A stretch of 64,000 bases of DNA, from contig JADGPL010000016.1 in assembly GCA_017882455.1 (NCBI GenBank), positions 21,898 to 85,897 on the forward strand, read 5' to 3'. Of the stretch, positions 34,442-42,912 are shown one piece after another (within the stretch, counting starts at the first letter, position 1; each line of letters starts with the position of its first letter). This stretch comes from Solirubrobacteraceae bacterium (GTDB lineage: Bacteria; Actinomycetota; Thermoleophilia; Solirubrobacterales; Solirubrobacteraceae). The notes under the pieces were generated by a model. The model did not search any database. It was not told the DNA's origin and worked only from the letters and a program-made list of their open reading frames with translations. The translations under genes and the position numbers were made by a program.

Positions 34442-36268
34442 CTATCGCATCGCTTGTTCAGACACGGCGCTCCAGATGTGACGGTGCAGCCGCACGTTCT
34501 CGGCGCGCGCGGTGCGGACTTCGACGATGCTCGAGCTGTCACGCGCGAGTGCCCGCTCGAGCGCAGCTCTGAACGCCGGCACGTCCTCCGCCCGCTCGTG
34601 GGCGAGGCCGTAGAGATCGGCGGCCTTGGCGAAGTCAAGGCCCGTAGGGGTGCTCACGTGACGCGCGTAGATGCTCTCGCCGTCGCCGTCGCCGTCGCCG
34701 TCGTGGTCGCCGGCGTGGGGGTCGGGCGCCCGGGCCATGCTCGCCTGCGAGAGGGGCAGGAAGTCGAAGATGCCGCCGCCGTCGTTGTCGAGCAGCACGA
34801 TCGTGAGCTTCAGGCCGAGCCTGCCGGCGGCGAGCAGGCCGCCGATGTCGTGGGCGAGGGCCACGTCGCCGATCAGCAGCACGACCGGCCCGTCGTCCGC
34901 GGCGGCGACGCCGAAGGCCGAGGAGACGGTGCCGTCGATGCCGTTGGCGCCGCGGTTGCAGAGCACACGGGGCGGGTCCTCGCGCGCCGGCCAGAAGGTC
35001 TCGATGTCCCGCACGGGCATCGAGGAGGCGACGAACAGTGTGGCCTGCCCGGGCAGCAGCACCCCGAGCTCGCTCGCCACGGTGGGCTCGGAGAGTCCGG
35101 CCTCGGCGAGGACTCCGGCGATCGCCTCGGCGGCAAGCTCGTCCGCGCTGCGCCAGCTCGCGAGCCAGTCCTCCTCGGCCGGAACCCACCGACCGGAGTC
35201 CTGCAGGCGGGCTTCGGTGAGCTCAGTCAGTGCGCCTGCCGACTCGAGCGCCATCGAGTGCGAGAGCACGGAATCCGGGTCCTGCCAGGCGCCCTCCGGA
35301 TCGAGCGCCACCTGGGGCACGCCGTCGAGAGCGGCGAGCCAGTTGCGCAGGGGCTTGGACACGGGTAGGTCACCAACGCGCACGACGAGGTCGGGGCATA
35401 GCGAGCCGGCCGTCCCCGGGTCGCGCAGAAAGGCGTCGTAGTGGGCGATCGCGGCCGATCCGCGGCGGGCGCATGAGAGCGGATCGCCCAGCAGCGGCCA
35501 GCCGACCGTTTCCGCGAAGGCGGCCGCGGCCCGTCCGAGCGGCGTGCTCCGCTCGTGGCGCCCGGCCACCAGCACGCCGCGGCGCGCCCCCGACACGAGC
35601 GCGCGCAGCTCTCCGGCCTCCGCGCTCGGCTCGACCGTGCCGGTGGCCGAGGCCAGGGCTCCCGGCGCGCGCAGGACGTATGGGCGCCCGTCGCCGCGGG
35701 CGCTCGGGTCCTCGGGCAGGGGCTCCTCCTCGACCAGCGGCTCGCGCAGGGGGAAGTTGAGGTGCACCGGTCCGGGGCGTCCTTCGAGCGCTGTCCAGTA
35801 GGAGCGGCAGGCAAGCGTGCGCATCCAGCGCAGGCGGGTCGGGCTCGCATCGTGCACTCCCACCTCGAAGAACCACTTGACGGCGTCTCCGAAGATCTTG
35901 ACCTGGTCGATCGCCTGCCCCGCCCCGTTCTCGCGCAGCTCTGGAGGCCTGTCTGCTGTCAGAAGCAGCAACGGCACGCGCGCCTCGCGCGCCTCGATGA
36001 CCGCCGGCGCGAGCTCGGCGACGGCTGTGCCCGAGGTGCAGGTCACGGCCACCGGGAGTGCTGATGCCTTGGCCAGCCCCAGTGCGAAGAAGCCGGCGCA
36101 GCGCTCGTCGATGTGGGAGTAGCAGCGCAGGCGCTGCTCGCGCGCGAGCGACAGCGCCAGCGGAGCCGAGCGGGAGCCAGGTGAGGTGCAGGCCGCGCGC
36201 ATGCCACAGCGGGCGAGCTCGTCGACGAAGGCCCGCAGCAGCACATAGGTGTCGGTTGTCGGGGTCAT
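34442..36268 (-). CDS. menD: SEPHCHC synthase
   Basis: MenD adds the succinyl semialdehyde unit of 2-oxoglutarate to isochorismate (ThDP-dependent). N-terminal CTSPGSRSAPLALSLAREQRLRCYSHIDERCAGFFALGLAKASALPVAVTCTSGTA contains the ThDP-activating glutamate, and LIGDVALAHDIGGLLAAGRLGLKLTIVLLDNDGGGIFDFLP is the ThDP-Mg motif. Length 608 aa. After the LLDNDGGGIF loop there is an in-frame Gly-Asp repeat (~residues 519-529) encoded by a hexanucleotide microsatellite. It is divergent from menH with 11 nt between starts. Confidence 0.95.
   Translation of the reverse strand: MTPTTDTYVLLRAFVDELARCGMRAACTSPGSRSAPLALSLAREQRLRCYSHIDERCAGFFALGLAKASALPVAVTCTSGTAVAELAPAVIEAREARVPLLLLTADRPPELRENGAGQAIDQVKIFGDAVKWFFEVGVHDASPTRLRWMRTLACRSYWTALEGRPGPVHLNFPLREPLVEEEPLPEDPSARGDGRPYVLRAPGALASATGTVEPSAEAGELRALVSGARRGVLVAGRHERSTPLGRAAAAFAETVGWPLLGDPLSCARRGSAAIAHYDAFLRDPGTAGSLCPDLVVRVGDLPVSKPLRNWLAALDGVPQVALDPEGAWQDPDSVLSHSMALESAGALTELTEARLQDSGRWVPAEEDWLASWRSADELAAEAIAGVLAEAGLSEPTVASELGVLLPGQATLFVASSMPVRDIETFWPAREDPPRVLCNRGANGIDGTVSSAFGVAAADDGPVVLLIGDVALAHDIGGLLAAGRLGLKLTIVLLDNDGGGIFDFLPLSQASMARAPDPHAGDHDGDGDGDGESIYARHVSTPTGLDFAKAADLYGLAHERAEDVPAFRAALERALARDSSSIVEVRTARAENVRLHRHIWSAVSEQAMR
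34681..34710. repeat. In-frame GTCGCC microsatellite within menD
   Basis: Tandem CGTCGC hexamers encode HDGDGDGDG in a surface loop of MenD. Six-base units would keep the frame if copy number changes. Confidence 0.7.
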
Positions 36269-36273
36269 AGGAT
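36268..36273 (+). promoter_or_regulatory. -10 box of menH
   Basis: TAGGAT lies exactly 6 nt before the menH GTG and touches the start codon of the divergent menD. Confidence 0.5.
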
Positions 36274-36279
36274 GGAGGC

Positions 36280-37011
36280 GTGCCGGAGAGCGTGGTCCTG
36301 CTTCACGGGTTCGCCGGGACCCGCCGGGCGTGGGACGGCGTCGTGGCGCAACTCGACCGTGAACGGTATCGGCCGCTCGCCCTCGACCTCCCTGGCCACG
36401 GTGAGGCCGCCGACGCGGAGGGGCCGATCACCTTCGCCGGCTGCGTGAAGAGCGTGCTCGCGCAGGCCCCCGAGCGGTTCGCGCTGTGTGGGTACTCGCT
36501 CGGCGGGCGTGTGGCCCTGCACGTCGCCCTGGCTGCGCCCGAGCGTGTCTCGCGGCTGGTGCTCGTGTCGTGCTCACCCGGGATCGAGGATCAGGGCGAG
36601 CGGGCCGCGCGGCGGGCCGCAGATCGCCGGCTGGCCGATGATCTCGAACGGATCCCGTTCGAGCAGTTCATCGAGCGCTGGCGCACCCAGGGGCTGTTCG
36701 CCGAGGAGCCGCCCGAGGTGGGCCGGCTGGCGCGCGAGGACATGCGCCGCAACGACCCGCACGCGCTCGCGGCCGTCATGCGCGGTATCGGAACGGGTGA
36801 GATGCAACCGCTGTGGTCGCGCCTGGGCGAGCTGCGAATGCCCGTCACGGTCATCGTCGGTGAGCGCGATCAGAAGTTCCTCGCGCTGGGGCGAAGGATG
36901 GTCGATTCGCTGTCCCGAGCGGAACTGGCCGTCGTATCAGGTGGACATGGGCTGCCTTTGGAGAATCCCGGCGCGCTGGCGAGGCTCGCGCTGGCGAGGC
37001 TAGTAGACTAA
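36280..37011 (+). CDS. menH: SHCHC synthase (alpha/beta hydrolase)
   Basis: MenH eliminates pyruvate from SEPHCHC to give SHCHC. It is an alpha/beta hydrolase with VVLLHGFAGTRRAWDGV, nucleophile Ser73 in CGYSLGGRVALHVAL, Asp197 in VGERDQKF and His223 in SGGHGLPLENPG. Length 243 aa. GTG 36280 follows TAGGAT by 6 nt. A diverged second copy survives as fragments at 39.1 kb. Confidence 0.92.
   Translation: MPESVVLLHGFAGTRRAWDGVVAQLDRERYRPLALDLPGHGEAADAEGPITFAGCVKSVLAQAPERFALCGYSLGGRVALHVALAAPERVSRLVLVSCSPGIEDQGERAARRAADRRLADDLERIPFEQFIERWRTQGLFAEEPPEVGRLAREDMRRNDPHALAAVMRGIGTGEMQPLWSRLGELRMPVTVIVGERDQKFLALGRRMVDSLSRAELAVVSGGHGLPLENPGALARLALARLVD
37004..37009 (+). promoter_or_regulatory. -10 box of the second vapBC module
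   Basis: TAGACT lies 6 nt before the antitoxin ATG at 37016, overlapping the end of menH. Confidence 0.5.
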
Positions 37012-37015
37012 GTTC

Positions 37016-37249
37016 ATGACTAAGTCCGTTGGGGTCCATGAAGCGAAGACTCATCTCTCGCGGCTGTTGGAGGATGTGGCTGCCGGGGAGGAGGTCGTGA
37101 TCACGCGACGCGGGGAGGAGGTGGCAAGCCTCGTCCCGGTCAAGCGGACATCCCCGAGGCGCTTTGGGATCGATCGAGGGCGCTTCGTCGTGCCAGAGGA
37201 CTTCGACGAGCCCCTTCCAGACGAGCTGCTCAGCGCCTTCGAGCGGTGA
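37016..37249 (+). CDS. vapB: Phd/YefM-type antitoxin (second module)
   Basis: A 77-aa protein: SVGVHEAKTHLSRLLEDVAAGEEVVITRRGEEVASLVPV is the Phd/YefM DNA-binding half, and DFDEPLPDELLSAFER is the acidic tail that usually blocks the toxin. It starts 4 nt after the menH stop but has its own TAGACT box. The stop overlaps the toxin GTG (GTGA), the classic coupled antitoxin-toxin order. Confidence 0.9.
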   Translation: MTKSVGVHEAKTHLSRLLEDVAAGEEVVITRRGEEVASLVPVKRTSPRRFGIDRGRFVVPEDFDEPLPDELLSAFER

Positions 37250-37635
37250 GGGTCCTTCTGGACACGCATGTGTTCCTCTGGCTGCACACCGAGCCCGAGC
37301 GGCTCGGCGAGCATCTCGCGATCTTGGAAGACCAGCGCAACGAGGTACTGGTTTCGGCGGTCAGCTCTTGGGAGATCGCGATCAAGAGCGGTTTGGGACG
37401 GCTTGCGCTTCCCGAGCCGGTTGAGCGCTACGTGCCCGACCGTCTCCGCGCGATCGGGGCGACGGCGCTGCCGATCGAGCATACGCACGCACTCGCCGTT
37501 GCTGCGCTCCCGCGGCTTCACGGCGATCCGTTCGACCGGCTGCTCGTGGCCCAGGCCAAGATTCTCGACATCGCCATCCTGACCGCCGATCCCACCGTTG
37601 CCCAGTACCCCGTGCAGACGCTGCTCGTTACCTGA
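37246..37635 (+). CDS. vapC: VapC-type PIN-domain toxin (second module)
   Basis: A 129-aa PIN protein of the subgroup starting RVLLDTHVFLWLHTEPERL (catalytic Asp), with SAVSSWEIAIKSGLGRL (Glu) and DPFDRLLVAQAKILDIAILTADPTVAQY (two further acidic positions). All active-site positions are retained, so the toxin is probably functional. It is a different PIN subgroup from the vapC at 33.8 kb, so the two modules are independent acquisitions. Confidence 0.9.
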   Translation: MRVLLDTHVFLWLHTEPERLGEHLAILEDQRNEVLVSAVSSWEIAIKSGLGRLALPEPVERYVPDRLRAIGATALPIEHTHALAVAALPRLHGDPFDRLLVAQAKILDIAILTADPTVAQYPVQTLLVT

Positions 37636-37653
37636 AGCCCCGTCGCCCGGTCG

Positions 37654-37668
37654 GCCCGCGCGGCGGGC
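37654..37668. terminator. Short hairpin between convergent vapC and glycosidase-like genes
   Basis: GCCCGC (37654-37659) and GCGGGC (37663-37668) with a 3-nt loop; could stop transcription from both sides. Confidence 0.35.
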
Positions 37669-37677
37669 GGAGCGTGG

Positions 37678-38760
37678 CTACTGCCCGACGGACTGGGCGA
37701 TCGCCGACAGTGTCTTGAAGGACGGGCGGACCTTGTTCTTGGCGTTCATGAAGCCGAAACGCCAGATGCCGTCGTCGTGGGATTCGTACCACCAGATCCC
37801 GGCGATGTGTGGATCGGCCAGGAGCTGGTCGTAGGCTTCCTGCATCCTCGTGGCCTGTTGGCGCTTCGAGCAGGCGCCCAGGTCCTCGCCGCAGCGACTC
37901 AGGTCATAGCCGATCTCGGTCACGTAGATCGGGGGCACCGAGCCGAGCACCGCGCTCATGAGCGACTCGTCGGCGGGAACGGTCCCGAGCCCGATGTCGT
38001 CGTGCTGGTTCTCGCCGATCGCTCCATAGGGGTGGATCGAGACGCCGTTGGCGGCGATCGCGGCGGCGAGGCCCGGGACGGCCGCCACGGCGTCGCGTAG
38101 CCAGCCGCCGCCGCTGGAGTCTTCTGACCAGCCGCTCGGCGAGGCCCAGCTTCCGCGGGGATAGTCGCCGGTCAGGTTGAACAGGAGCGGGATGTGGATG
38201 CCCGCGGCCTTCGTCGCTTCAATCGCCGCCATGTACATCCGCCCGTACTGCTGGGGGTTGGCCACCCCGCCCTTGTAGTAGCTCTCGTTGCCCGCCTCGG
38301 CGATTGCCACCGAGGGACTCGCTTTCAGCTGGGCCGCGACCGTGGCTCCCCAGTGGTGTGGTTCGACCTGGCTGAGCGGTGTTCCGTCTTCGACGTTCCC
38401 CGCGATCGCCAGCGCGTGGAACCCGTCCTGTTCGGAGCTTGCGAGCGTGTTCTCGGGGCTGCCGAGTTCCACCCGATTCCAGGTGATGTGACCATTCAGG
38501 ATCGTCTGTGCCGCCGCTGGCCCCCAGCCGGCGGCGTCGTTCGTGCCGATGATCGGCCCCGGCAGCGGCGTCGAGAGCGACGTGGAGAGCGGCGAGGCGT
38601 CGCCTTGTGCGGTTTCACCGGGACGGGGTTCGCCCCGACGGCCATTCGCGCTGGGGACCAGCAGTGCCAGCAGCGTCAGTGCGAGCACCAGTGCGCGAGC
38701 CGCTCCCGCGCGGCGGCTGCCGGCTCGACGTCCGTGTCCAGGCCCTGTTCCCGTTGCCAT
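37678..38760 (-). CDS. Secreted glycosyl hydrolase-like (clan A TIM barrel) protein
   Basis: A 360-aa exported protein. ATG 38760 gives a basic start (HGRRAGSRRAGAARA) and a hydrophobic signal segment ending near VPSANG. The mature part looks like a clan GH-A barrel: VAIAEAGNESYYKGG offers the acid/base Glu after strand 4 (N-E pair) and SVPPIYVTEIGYD offers the nucleophile Glu after strand 7; GVSIHPYGA and IWWYESHDDGIWRFGFM are also barrel-like. The closest families would be GH5/GH39-like, substrate unknown. It might be a cell-envelope glycan enzyme linked to the glycosyltransferases nearby. Confidence 0.65.
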   Translation of the reverse strand: MATGTGPGHGRRAGSRRAGAARALVLALTLLALLVPSANGRRGEPRPGETAQGDASPLSTSLSTPLPGPIIGTNDAAGWGPAAAQTILNGHITWNRVELGSPENTLASSEQDGFHALAIAGNVEDGTPLSQVEPHHWGATVAAQLKASPSVAIAEAGNESYYKGGVANPQQYGRMYMAAIEATKAAGIHIPLLFNLTGDYPRGSWASPSGWSEDSSGGGWLRDAVAAVPGLAAAIAANGVSIHPYGAIGENQHDDIGLGTVPADESLMSAVLGSVPPIYVTEIGYDLSRCGEDLGACSKRQQATRMQEAYDQLLADPHIAGIWWYESHDDGIWRFGFMNAKNKVRPSFKTLSAIAQSVGQ

Positions 38761-38823
38761 GTCCAATGGTTTCCATCCTCGCCGAGCAGACGCCCGCGCG
38801 TAGCGTCGATTGTGACGCACCCG

Positions 38824-39089
38824 CTACGCACCCGCAAACGGCTCCACACCCAGGCCCGGACCGAGCGGCACAGCGATCGCGCCCTCGCGCACCGCCCGTG
38901 CCGCCTGCTCGGCCACGCCCGCCCGGTCGAGCGCCGAGAGCGTCGCGTTCACCGGCACGTGCCTCGCGCTGTCGTCGCTCAAGAGCGCCGAGACCGGCCT
39001 GCCCTCGCGGCGTCCCGCGCGGTCCCACAGCGCCAGGTCGAGCGCCGCCAGCGCCTGGGGGAGATCCTCGACCTGGCGGCAGGCGTCGA
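38824..39089 (-). pseudogene. menC: menC fragment with internal deletion
   Basis: This is a second, broken copy of menC. 38890-39089 matches 43501-43700 at 193 of 200 positions (96.5%), and 38838-38894 matches the 3' end of menC (about 42918-42974) less well. The two pieces are joined at GCACCG, present at both ends of the missing 531 bp, so the deletion is in frame but removes all catalytic residues (Lys-x-Lys, the acidic metal ligands, second Lys). The 5' part of menC is missing; it abuts a menH relic. Not functional as menC. Confidence 0.85.
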
Positions 39090-39091
39090 CC

Positions 39092-39261
39092 GATCGACAG
39101 CTTGCCGAGGACCTCGAGACGGTCCCGTTCGCGATGCGAAGTTTCTGGCGGCCGGGCATCGCATGGTCAACCTCCTGCCGGATGCCCGACTGGAGGTCCT
39201 GGCGGGTGGCCACGGCCTGCCCCTGGAGAACCCCAAGGGCGTAGCTCGCTCGCTCGACTGA
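39092..39261 (+). pseudogene. menH: menH fragments (second copy)
   Basis: Two diverged pieces of a menH gene. 39092-39130 encodes DRQLAEDLETVPF, matching DRRLADDLERIPF of the intact MenH. After a deletion of about 200 nt that changes frame, 39133-39261 encodes DAKFLAAGHRMVNLL ... LAGGHGLPLENPKGVARSLD and a stop, matching the MenH C terminus with the catalytic Asp and His. The nucleophile serine and N-terminal half are gone. It is much more diverged from intact menH than the adjoining menC relic is from menC. Confidence 0.8.
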
Positions 39262-39437
39262 GAGACACGCGGAGGGCTCGTCTTCCTACGGTAGTGGGAA
39301 ACAGCCGTTCGGCACTTCCAGGCCGAATGGCGGGCATCGTTGCCTGCGGTTTGACGGTATCCCGCCCCCGGCGGCATAGTGCCGCCGAGTTCGAGAAGCT
39401 GGAATAGCCTGGCAGTCCGATACTGGCTTGGGGACCG
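39262..39437 (+). promoter_or_regulatory. Upstream region of the glycosyltransferase operon
   Basis: This 176-nt stretch has no gene. It holds a TAGCCT box at 39405-39410, 27 nt before ATG 39438, and GGGGA before the start, so this operon seems to have a short 5' UTR. Confidence 0.35.
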
Positions 39438-40628
39438 ATGACGCTGCTTTCCACAAATGCCGCGACGGCGGGCATTGCAGTCCATGACGATCGAGGCGAG
39501 CATCCGCCCGCGACCGTCTCCGTGGTAATTCCCTGCCTCAACGAGGCGCAGAACATCGAGGTGTGCGTGTCCGCCGCGCTGGGCTCGCTGGCGCGGGCTG
39601 GCCTGTCCGGTGAGGTGATCGTCGCCGACAACGGATCGGACGACGGCAGCGCCGAGCTGGCGGGGCTCGCCGGCGCGCTGGTGGTCCGCGAACCGCGGCG
39701 CGGCTACGGCAACGCATATCGCGCCGGCTTCGCGGCGGCGCATGGCGAGTACATCGTGATGGCGGACGCCGACCAGACCTACGACTTCGAGGACATACCC
39801 CGGTTTCTCGCCTGCCTGCGGGAAGGCGCGGACTTGGTGGTGGGGGACCGCATGCGCAACATCCAGCCGGGCGCCATGTCCTGGCACCACCGCTACATCG
39901 GCAACCCGCTGCTCTCGGGACTGCTCAACCTCCTGTTCCAAACGGGCGTCAGCGACGCGCACTGTGGGATGCGGGCATTTCGACGATCCTGCCTGGCGGC
40001 CCTCGCGCTCCGCACCTCGGGTATGGAGTTTGCTTCCGAGATGGTCGTGCGCGCGGCCAAGGAGCATCTGACGGTCCGCGAGATTCCGATTCACTATCAC
40101 CCGCGCACGGGTGAATCCAAGCTCTCGAGCTTGCGTGACGGATGGCGTCACCTGCGCTTTCTGCTGCTCCACGCCCCGAATCATCTCTTCATCCTCCCCG
40201 GGGCGGCGATCACCGGGCTGGGAGGCGTCATCTCGCTTGCGGTGCTGACGCGGATCCAGCTGCTTCAACGCGAGTGGGACCTTCATGCCTTGATCGGCGG
40301 GTCTCTGCTGATGATCGTTGGCGTCCAGCTCGTCGGGCTCGGTCTGTGTGCGCACGCATACGCCACGTACTTCATGGGCGAGCGGGACCAGTGGTTCGAC
40401 CGTGCGCGCGAGCGCCTGCGACTCGAGCATGGCCTAACGCTTGGCAGCGCCGTCGCCACGGCCGGCCTGGCGATGCTCGTGTCGATCGCGGCCAATTGGA
40501 TCGCTCGCGGCCTTGGCAGCCTCTCCCAGGAGCGCGAGGCGATCTTCGCCGCGACGCTGACGGTGCTCGGGATCCAGGTCGTGTTCACCTCCTTTCTGCT
40601 CAGCATCCTGGGTCTGCGGCGGGATTGA
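39438..40628 (+). CDS. Membrane-anchored family 2 glycosyltransferase
   Basis: A 396-aa protein. Residues ~25-250 are a GT-A fold of family GT2, similar to dolichyl/polyprenyl-phosphate sugar synthases: SVVIPCLNEAQNIEVCV, EVIVADNGSDDGS, GEYIVMADADQTYDF (metal-binding D-x-D), HCGMRAFRR and PIHYHPRTGESKL. The C-terminal ~140 residues hold four hydrophobic segments, as in DPM-like or GtrB-like enzymes. It likely loads a sugar onto a polyprenyl phosphate for the GT-C-type membrane protein encoded two genes on. The stop overlaps the next start (TGATG). Confidence 0.85.
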   Translation: MTLLSTNAATAGIAVHDDRGEHPPATVSVVIPCLNEAQNIEVCVSAALGSLARAGLSGEVIVADNGSDDGSAELAGLAGALVVREPRRGYGNAYRAGFAAAHGEYIVMADADQTYDFEDIPRFLACLREGADLVVGDRMRNIQPGAMSWHHRYIGNPLLSGLLNLLFQTGVSDAHCGMRAFRRSCLAALALRTSGMEFASEMVVRAAKEHLTVREIPIHYHPRTGESKLSSLRDGWRHLRFLLLHAPNHLFILPGAAITGLGGVISLAVLTRIQLLQREWDLHALIGGSLLMIVGVQLVGLGLCAHAYATYFMGERDQWFDRARERLRLEHGLTLGSAVATAGLAMLVSIAANWIARGLGSLSQEREAIFAATLTVLGIQVVFTSFLLSILGLRRD

Positions 40629-41263
40629 TGTCCCGTGTGAGGGCAGCGCTCGCCGTCGGGCTGGTCCTCATCGCGGTGATCCTCGGCATCACCCTCAGCG
40701 GCTCTCCGATCACGGTGGCGCGAGTAAACGGCGCCTCGAATCTGTCGGTGGCGACGATCACGCGCCGGACCACGGTCTGTCAACCCGGGGAGATCCTGCC
40801 GCGTGGCACCTCGGCGATTCGACTGCGGGCGTTCGCCTTGGCCGGGCCTCCGCTCGCTCTATCCGTGTCGGCCAACGGGCGTGAGATCGCCCACGGGAAG
40901 CAGCGAGCGGGGTGGACGGGAGGCGCCGTCACAGTGCCGGTCAGTGCCCTCTCGACGACGAGATCCGGGGCGAGCCTCTGCTTCACGCTTTTCCTGAACG
41001 GTCATGAAACCGTCTATCTCACCGGAGAATCGACCCCAGAAGCGCTCGCCGCGCGCGCCAACGGCGGCACGCTACCGGGTCGCGTCCTCGCTGAATACCT
41101 CCGGCCCGGCCGCTCGTCGTGGCTGTCGCTGGCGCCTGAGGTCGCGCGGCGTATGGGATTGGGCCGCGCTTGGAGTGGCGGGTGGGTCGCGATCCTCGTC
41201 GTGCTGCTGATGACCGGTGTGCTCGCACTGTGCTCACGTCTGGTCCTCAAGGAGCTCGGATGA
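40628..41263 (+). CDS. Bitopic membrane protein of unknown function
   Basis: A 211-aa protein with a membrane helix near each end (residues ~7-24 and ~185-203) and an external, beta-rich middle containing several Thr/Ser-rich strands (NLSVATITRRTTVCQPGEIL). I do not recognise a family. It is coupled to the glycosyltransferase (overlap TGATG) and to the DUF2142 gene (ATGA), so it is part of one operon of three and may be an extracytoplasmic partner of the glycosylation machinery. Confidence 0.7.
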   Translation: MSRVRAALAVGLVLIAVILGITLSGSPITVARVNGASNLSVATITRRTTVCQPGEILPRGTSAIRLRAFALAGPPLALSVSANGREIAHGKQRAGWTGGAVTVPVSALSTTRSGASLCFTLFLNGHETVYLTGESTPEALAARANGGTLPGRVLAEYLRPGRSSWLSLAPEVARRMGLGRAWSGGWVAILVVLLMTGVLALCSRLVLKELG

Positions 41264-42873
41264 GCCGCTCGGAGACACCTGCGCCTAGGCCACCGACACG
41301 GAGACGGTCCGGGATCGGACGGGGGTTCAGGTCGCCAGCCTCCGAACGGCAGGCGCTGCACGCCGGGAACCGAGCCACCCGCGGACGTCTGCGGAGGCCG
41401 TTGAGCTGGGCCTCGCGGTCGCCACGCGACGCGTTGCGCCGTGTTCCCCGCGCTGCATGGATGTGTGCGCTCGTCGCGTGTCTCAATGCAGCGGCATGGT
41501 CGTTCATCACTCCACCGTTTCAGGTGCCCGACGAGCCTGAGCACGTCGCCTATGTCAAGCAGCTCGCCGAAAGGGGGAGCTTGCCCGCCTCGACGGGAGG
41601 CTTCTCCCTCGAGGAGCAACTGGCGTTGGACGACACGAAACTTCAGAGCGTCGCCGAGAAGCCGGAGCATCAGCCGATCTCCTCGCGAGCGCAGCAGGAA
41701 AAGCTCGAAGGCGATCTTCACCGGGCCGAGCGCTCAGCTGGAGCGGGGGGCGCCTACGCCGGCGTCGCCGCCCCAGAGCCGCCGCTCTACTACGCGCTCG
41801 AGGCGATCCCCTACACCCTCGGGAGGGGTGGCACCCTGCTCGCTCGCATCCAGCTGATGAGGCTGCTCTCAGCCCTCATGGGTGGGCTCACAGTGCTGTT
41901 CAGCTTCCTGTTCTTGCGCGAGACCCTGCCCCGTGTGCCGTGGGCATGGACCGTCGGCGGCCTGGGCGTGGCGCTCGTGCCCCTCCTCGGCTTCATGTCC
42001 GGCGCGGTCAACCCCGACGCGATGCTGTTCGCCGTGACCGCCGCTCTGTTCTTCGCCCTGGCGCGTGGCTTCAGGCGTGGGCTCACGCGACAGGGGGCGA
42101 TCACGCTCGGCGCGCTGATCGCCGTCGGCCTCATCACCAAGCTGAACTACGTAGGCATCGCTCCGGGCGCGCTGCTCGGCCTGCTCGTGCTGAGCGTGCG
42201 CGCCGCACGCACACTCGGTCGGGCCGCGTATGTCTCGCTCGCCATCTCCCTTGCCGTGGCGCTCAGCCCAGGGGCGGTCTTCGTCCTGCACCACCTCGCC
42301 TCCGGCGCGCCGGCTTTCGGCATCATCTCGCGCGGGATCGCCGGCGCCCACGGATCGTTGTGGAGCGAGATCAGCTATATCTGGGAGCTGTACCTGCCGA
42401 AGGTCCCCGGGATGCACAGCGACTTCGGTGGCCTCGTGAGCGCGCGGGACCTGTGGTTCAAAGGCTATGTGGGCCTGTACGGTTGGCTCGACACGACGTT
42501 CCCGGGATGGGTCTATGAGCTGGCATTGCTTCCGGCGGCGCTGATCGCGGGGCTCTGCGCTCGCGAGCTGATCGCGAACGCAGGAGCGCTGCGAGGTCGC
42601 CTGTCGGAGATATCGGTCTACGGCGCCATCGGCGTCGGACTGCTGGCGCTGATCGGCGCCGACTCATACAACGTCTTCCCGACGTTGAACGCCGAATACG
42701 CACAGACGCGCTACCTGCTGGCGCTGATTCCGCTGCTCGCGGCCGTGCTTGCATTGGCGGCCCGTGGCGCGGGGCGCCGCTGGGGGGCGGCCGTGGGCGC
42801 CACGATCATCGTCCTGTTTCTCGCCCACGACCTCTTCAGCCAACTCCAGGAGGTTGCGCGCTTCTACGGCTAG
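41260..42873 (+). CDS. DUF2142-family polytopic membrane protein (GT-C-like)
   Basis: A 537-aa protein with a long basic cytoplasmic N terminus (~65 residues) and about ten hydrophobic segments. After the first helix comes TPPFQVPDEPEHVAYVKQLAERGSLP, the hallmark of DUF2142 proteins, which resemble GT-C glycosyltransferases with the acidic motif in the first external loop. It would use a polyprenyl-linked sugar from the GT2 enzyme in the same operon; the acceptor is unknown. Confidence 0.82.
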   Translation: MSRSETPAPRPPTRRRSGIGRGFRSPASERQALHAGNRATRGRLRRPLSWASRSPRDALRRVPRAAWMCALVACLNAAAWSFITPPFQVPDEPEHVAYVKQLAERGSLPASTGGFSLEEQLALDDTKLQSVAEKPEHQPISSRAQQEKLEGDLHRAERSAGAGGAYAGVAAPEPPLYYALEAIPYTLGRGGTLLARIQLMRLLSALMGGLTVLFSFLFLRETLPRVPWAWTVGGLGVALVPLLGFMSGAVNPDAMLFAVTAALFFALARGFRRGLTRQGAITLGALIAVGLITKLNYVGIAPGALLGLLVLSVRAARTLGRAAYVSLAISLAVALSPGAVFVLHHLASGAPAFGIISRGIAGAHGSLWSEISYIWELYLPKVPGMHSDFGGLVSARDLWFKGYVGLYGWLDTTFPGWVYELALLPAALIAGLCARELIANAGALRGRLSEISVYGAIGVGLLALIGADSYNVFPTLNAEYAQTRYLLALIPLLAAVLALAARGAGRRWGAAVGATIIVLFLAHDLFSQLQEVARFYG

Positions 42874-42912
42874 GCCTTGGTCCGGCGGCGCCGTCCGGCC
42901 GGCTCATCGCGA

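Noticed and set aside
38194-39261. 355-codon plus-strand ORF through the glycosidase-like gene and the relic
   Set aside because: Most of it is antisense to the glycosidase-like gene; only its last 43 codons are meaningful, as a menH relic.
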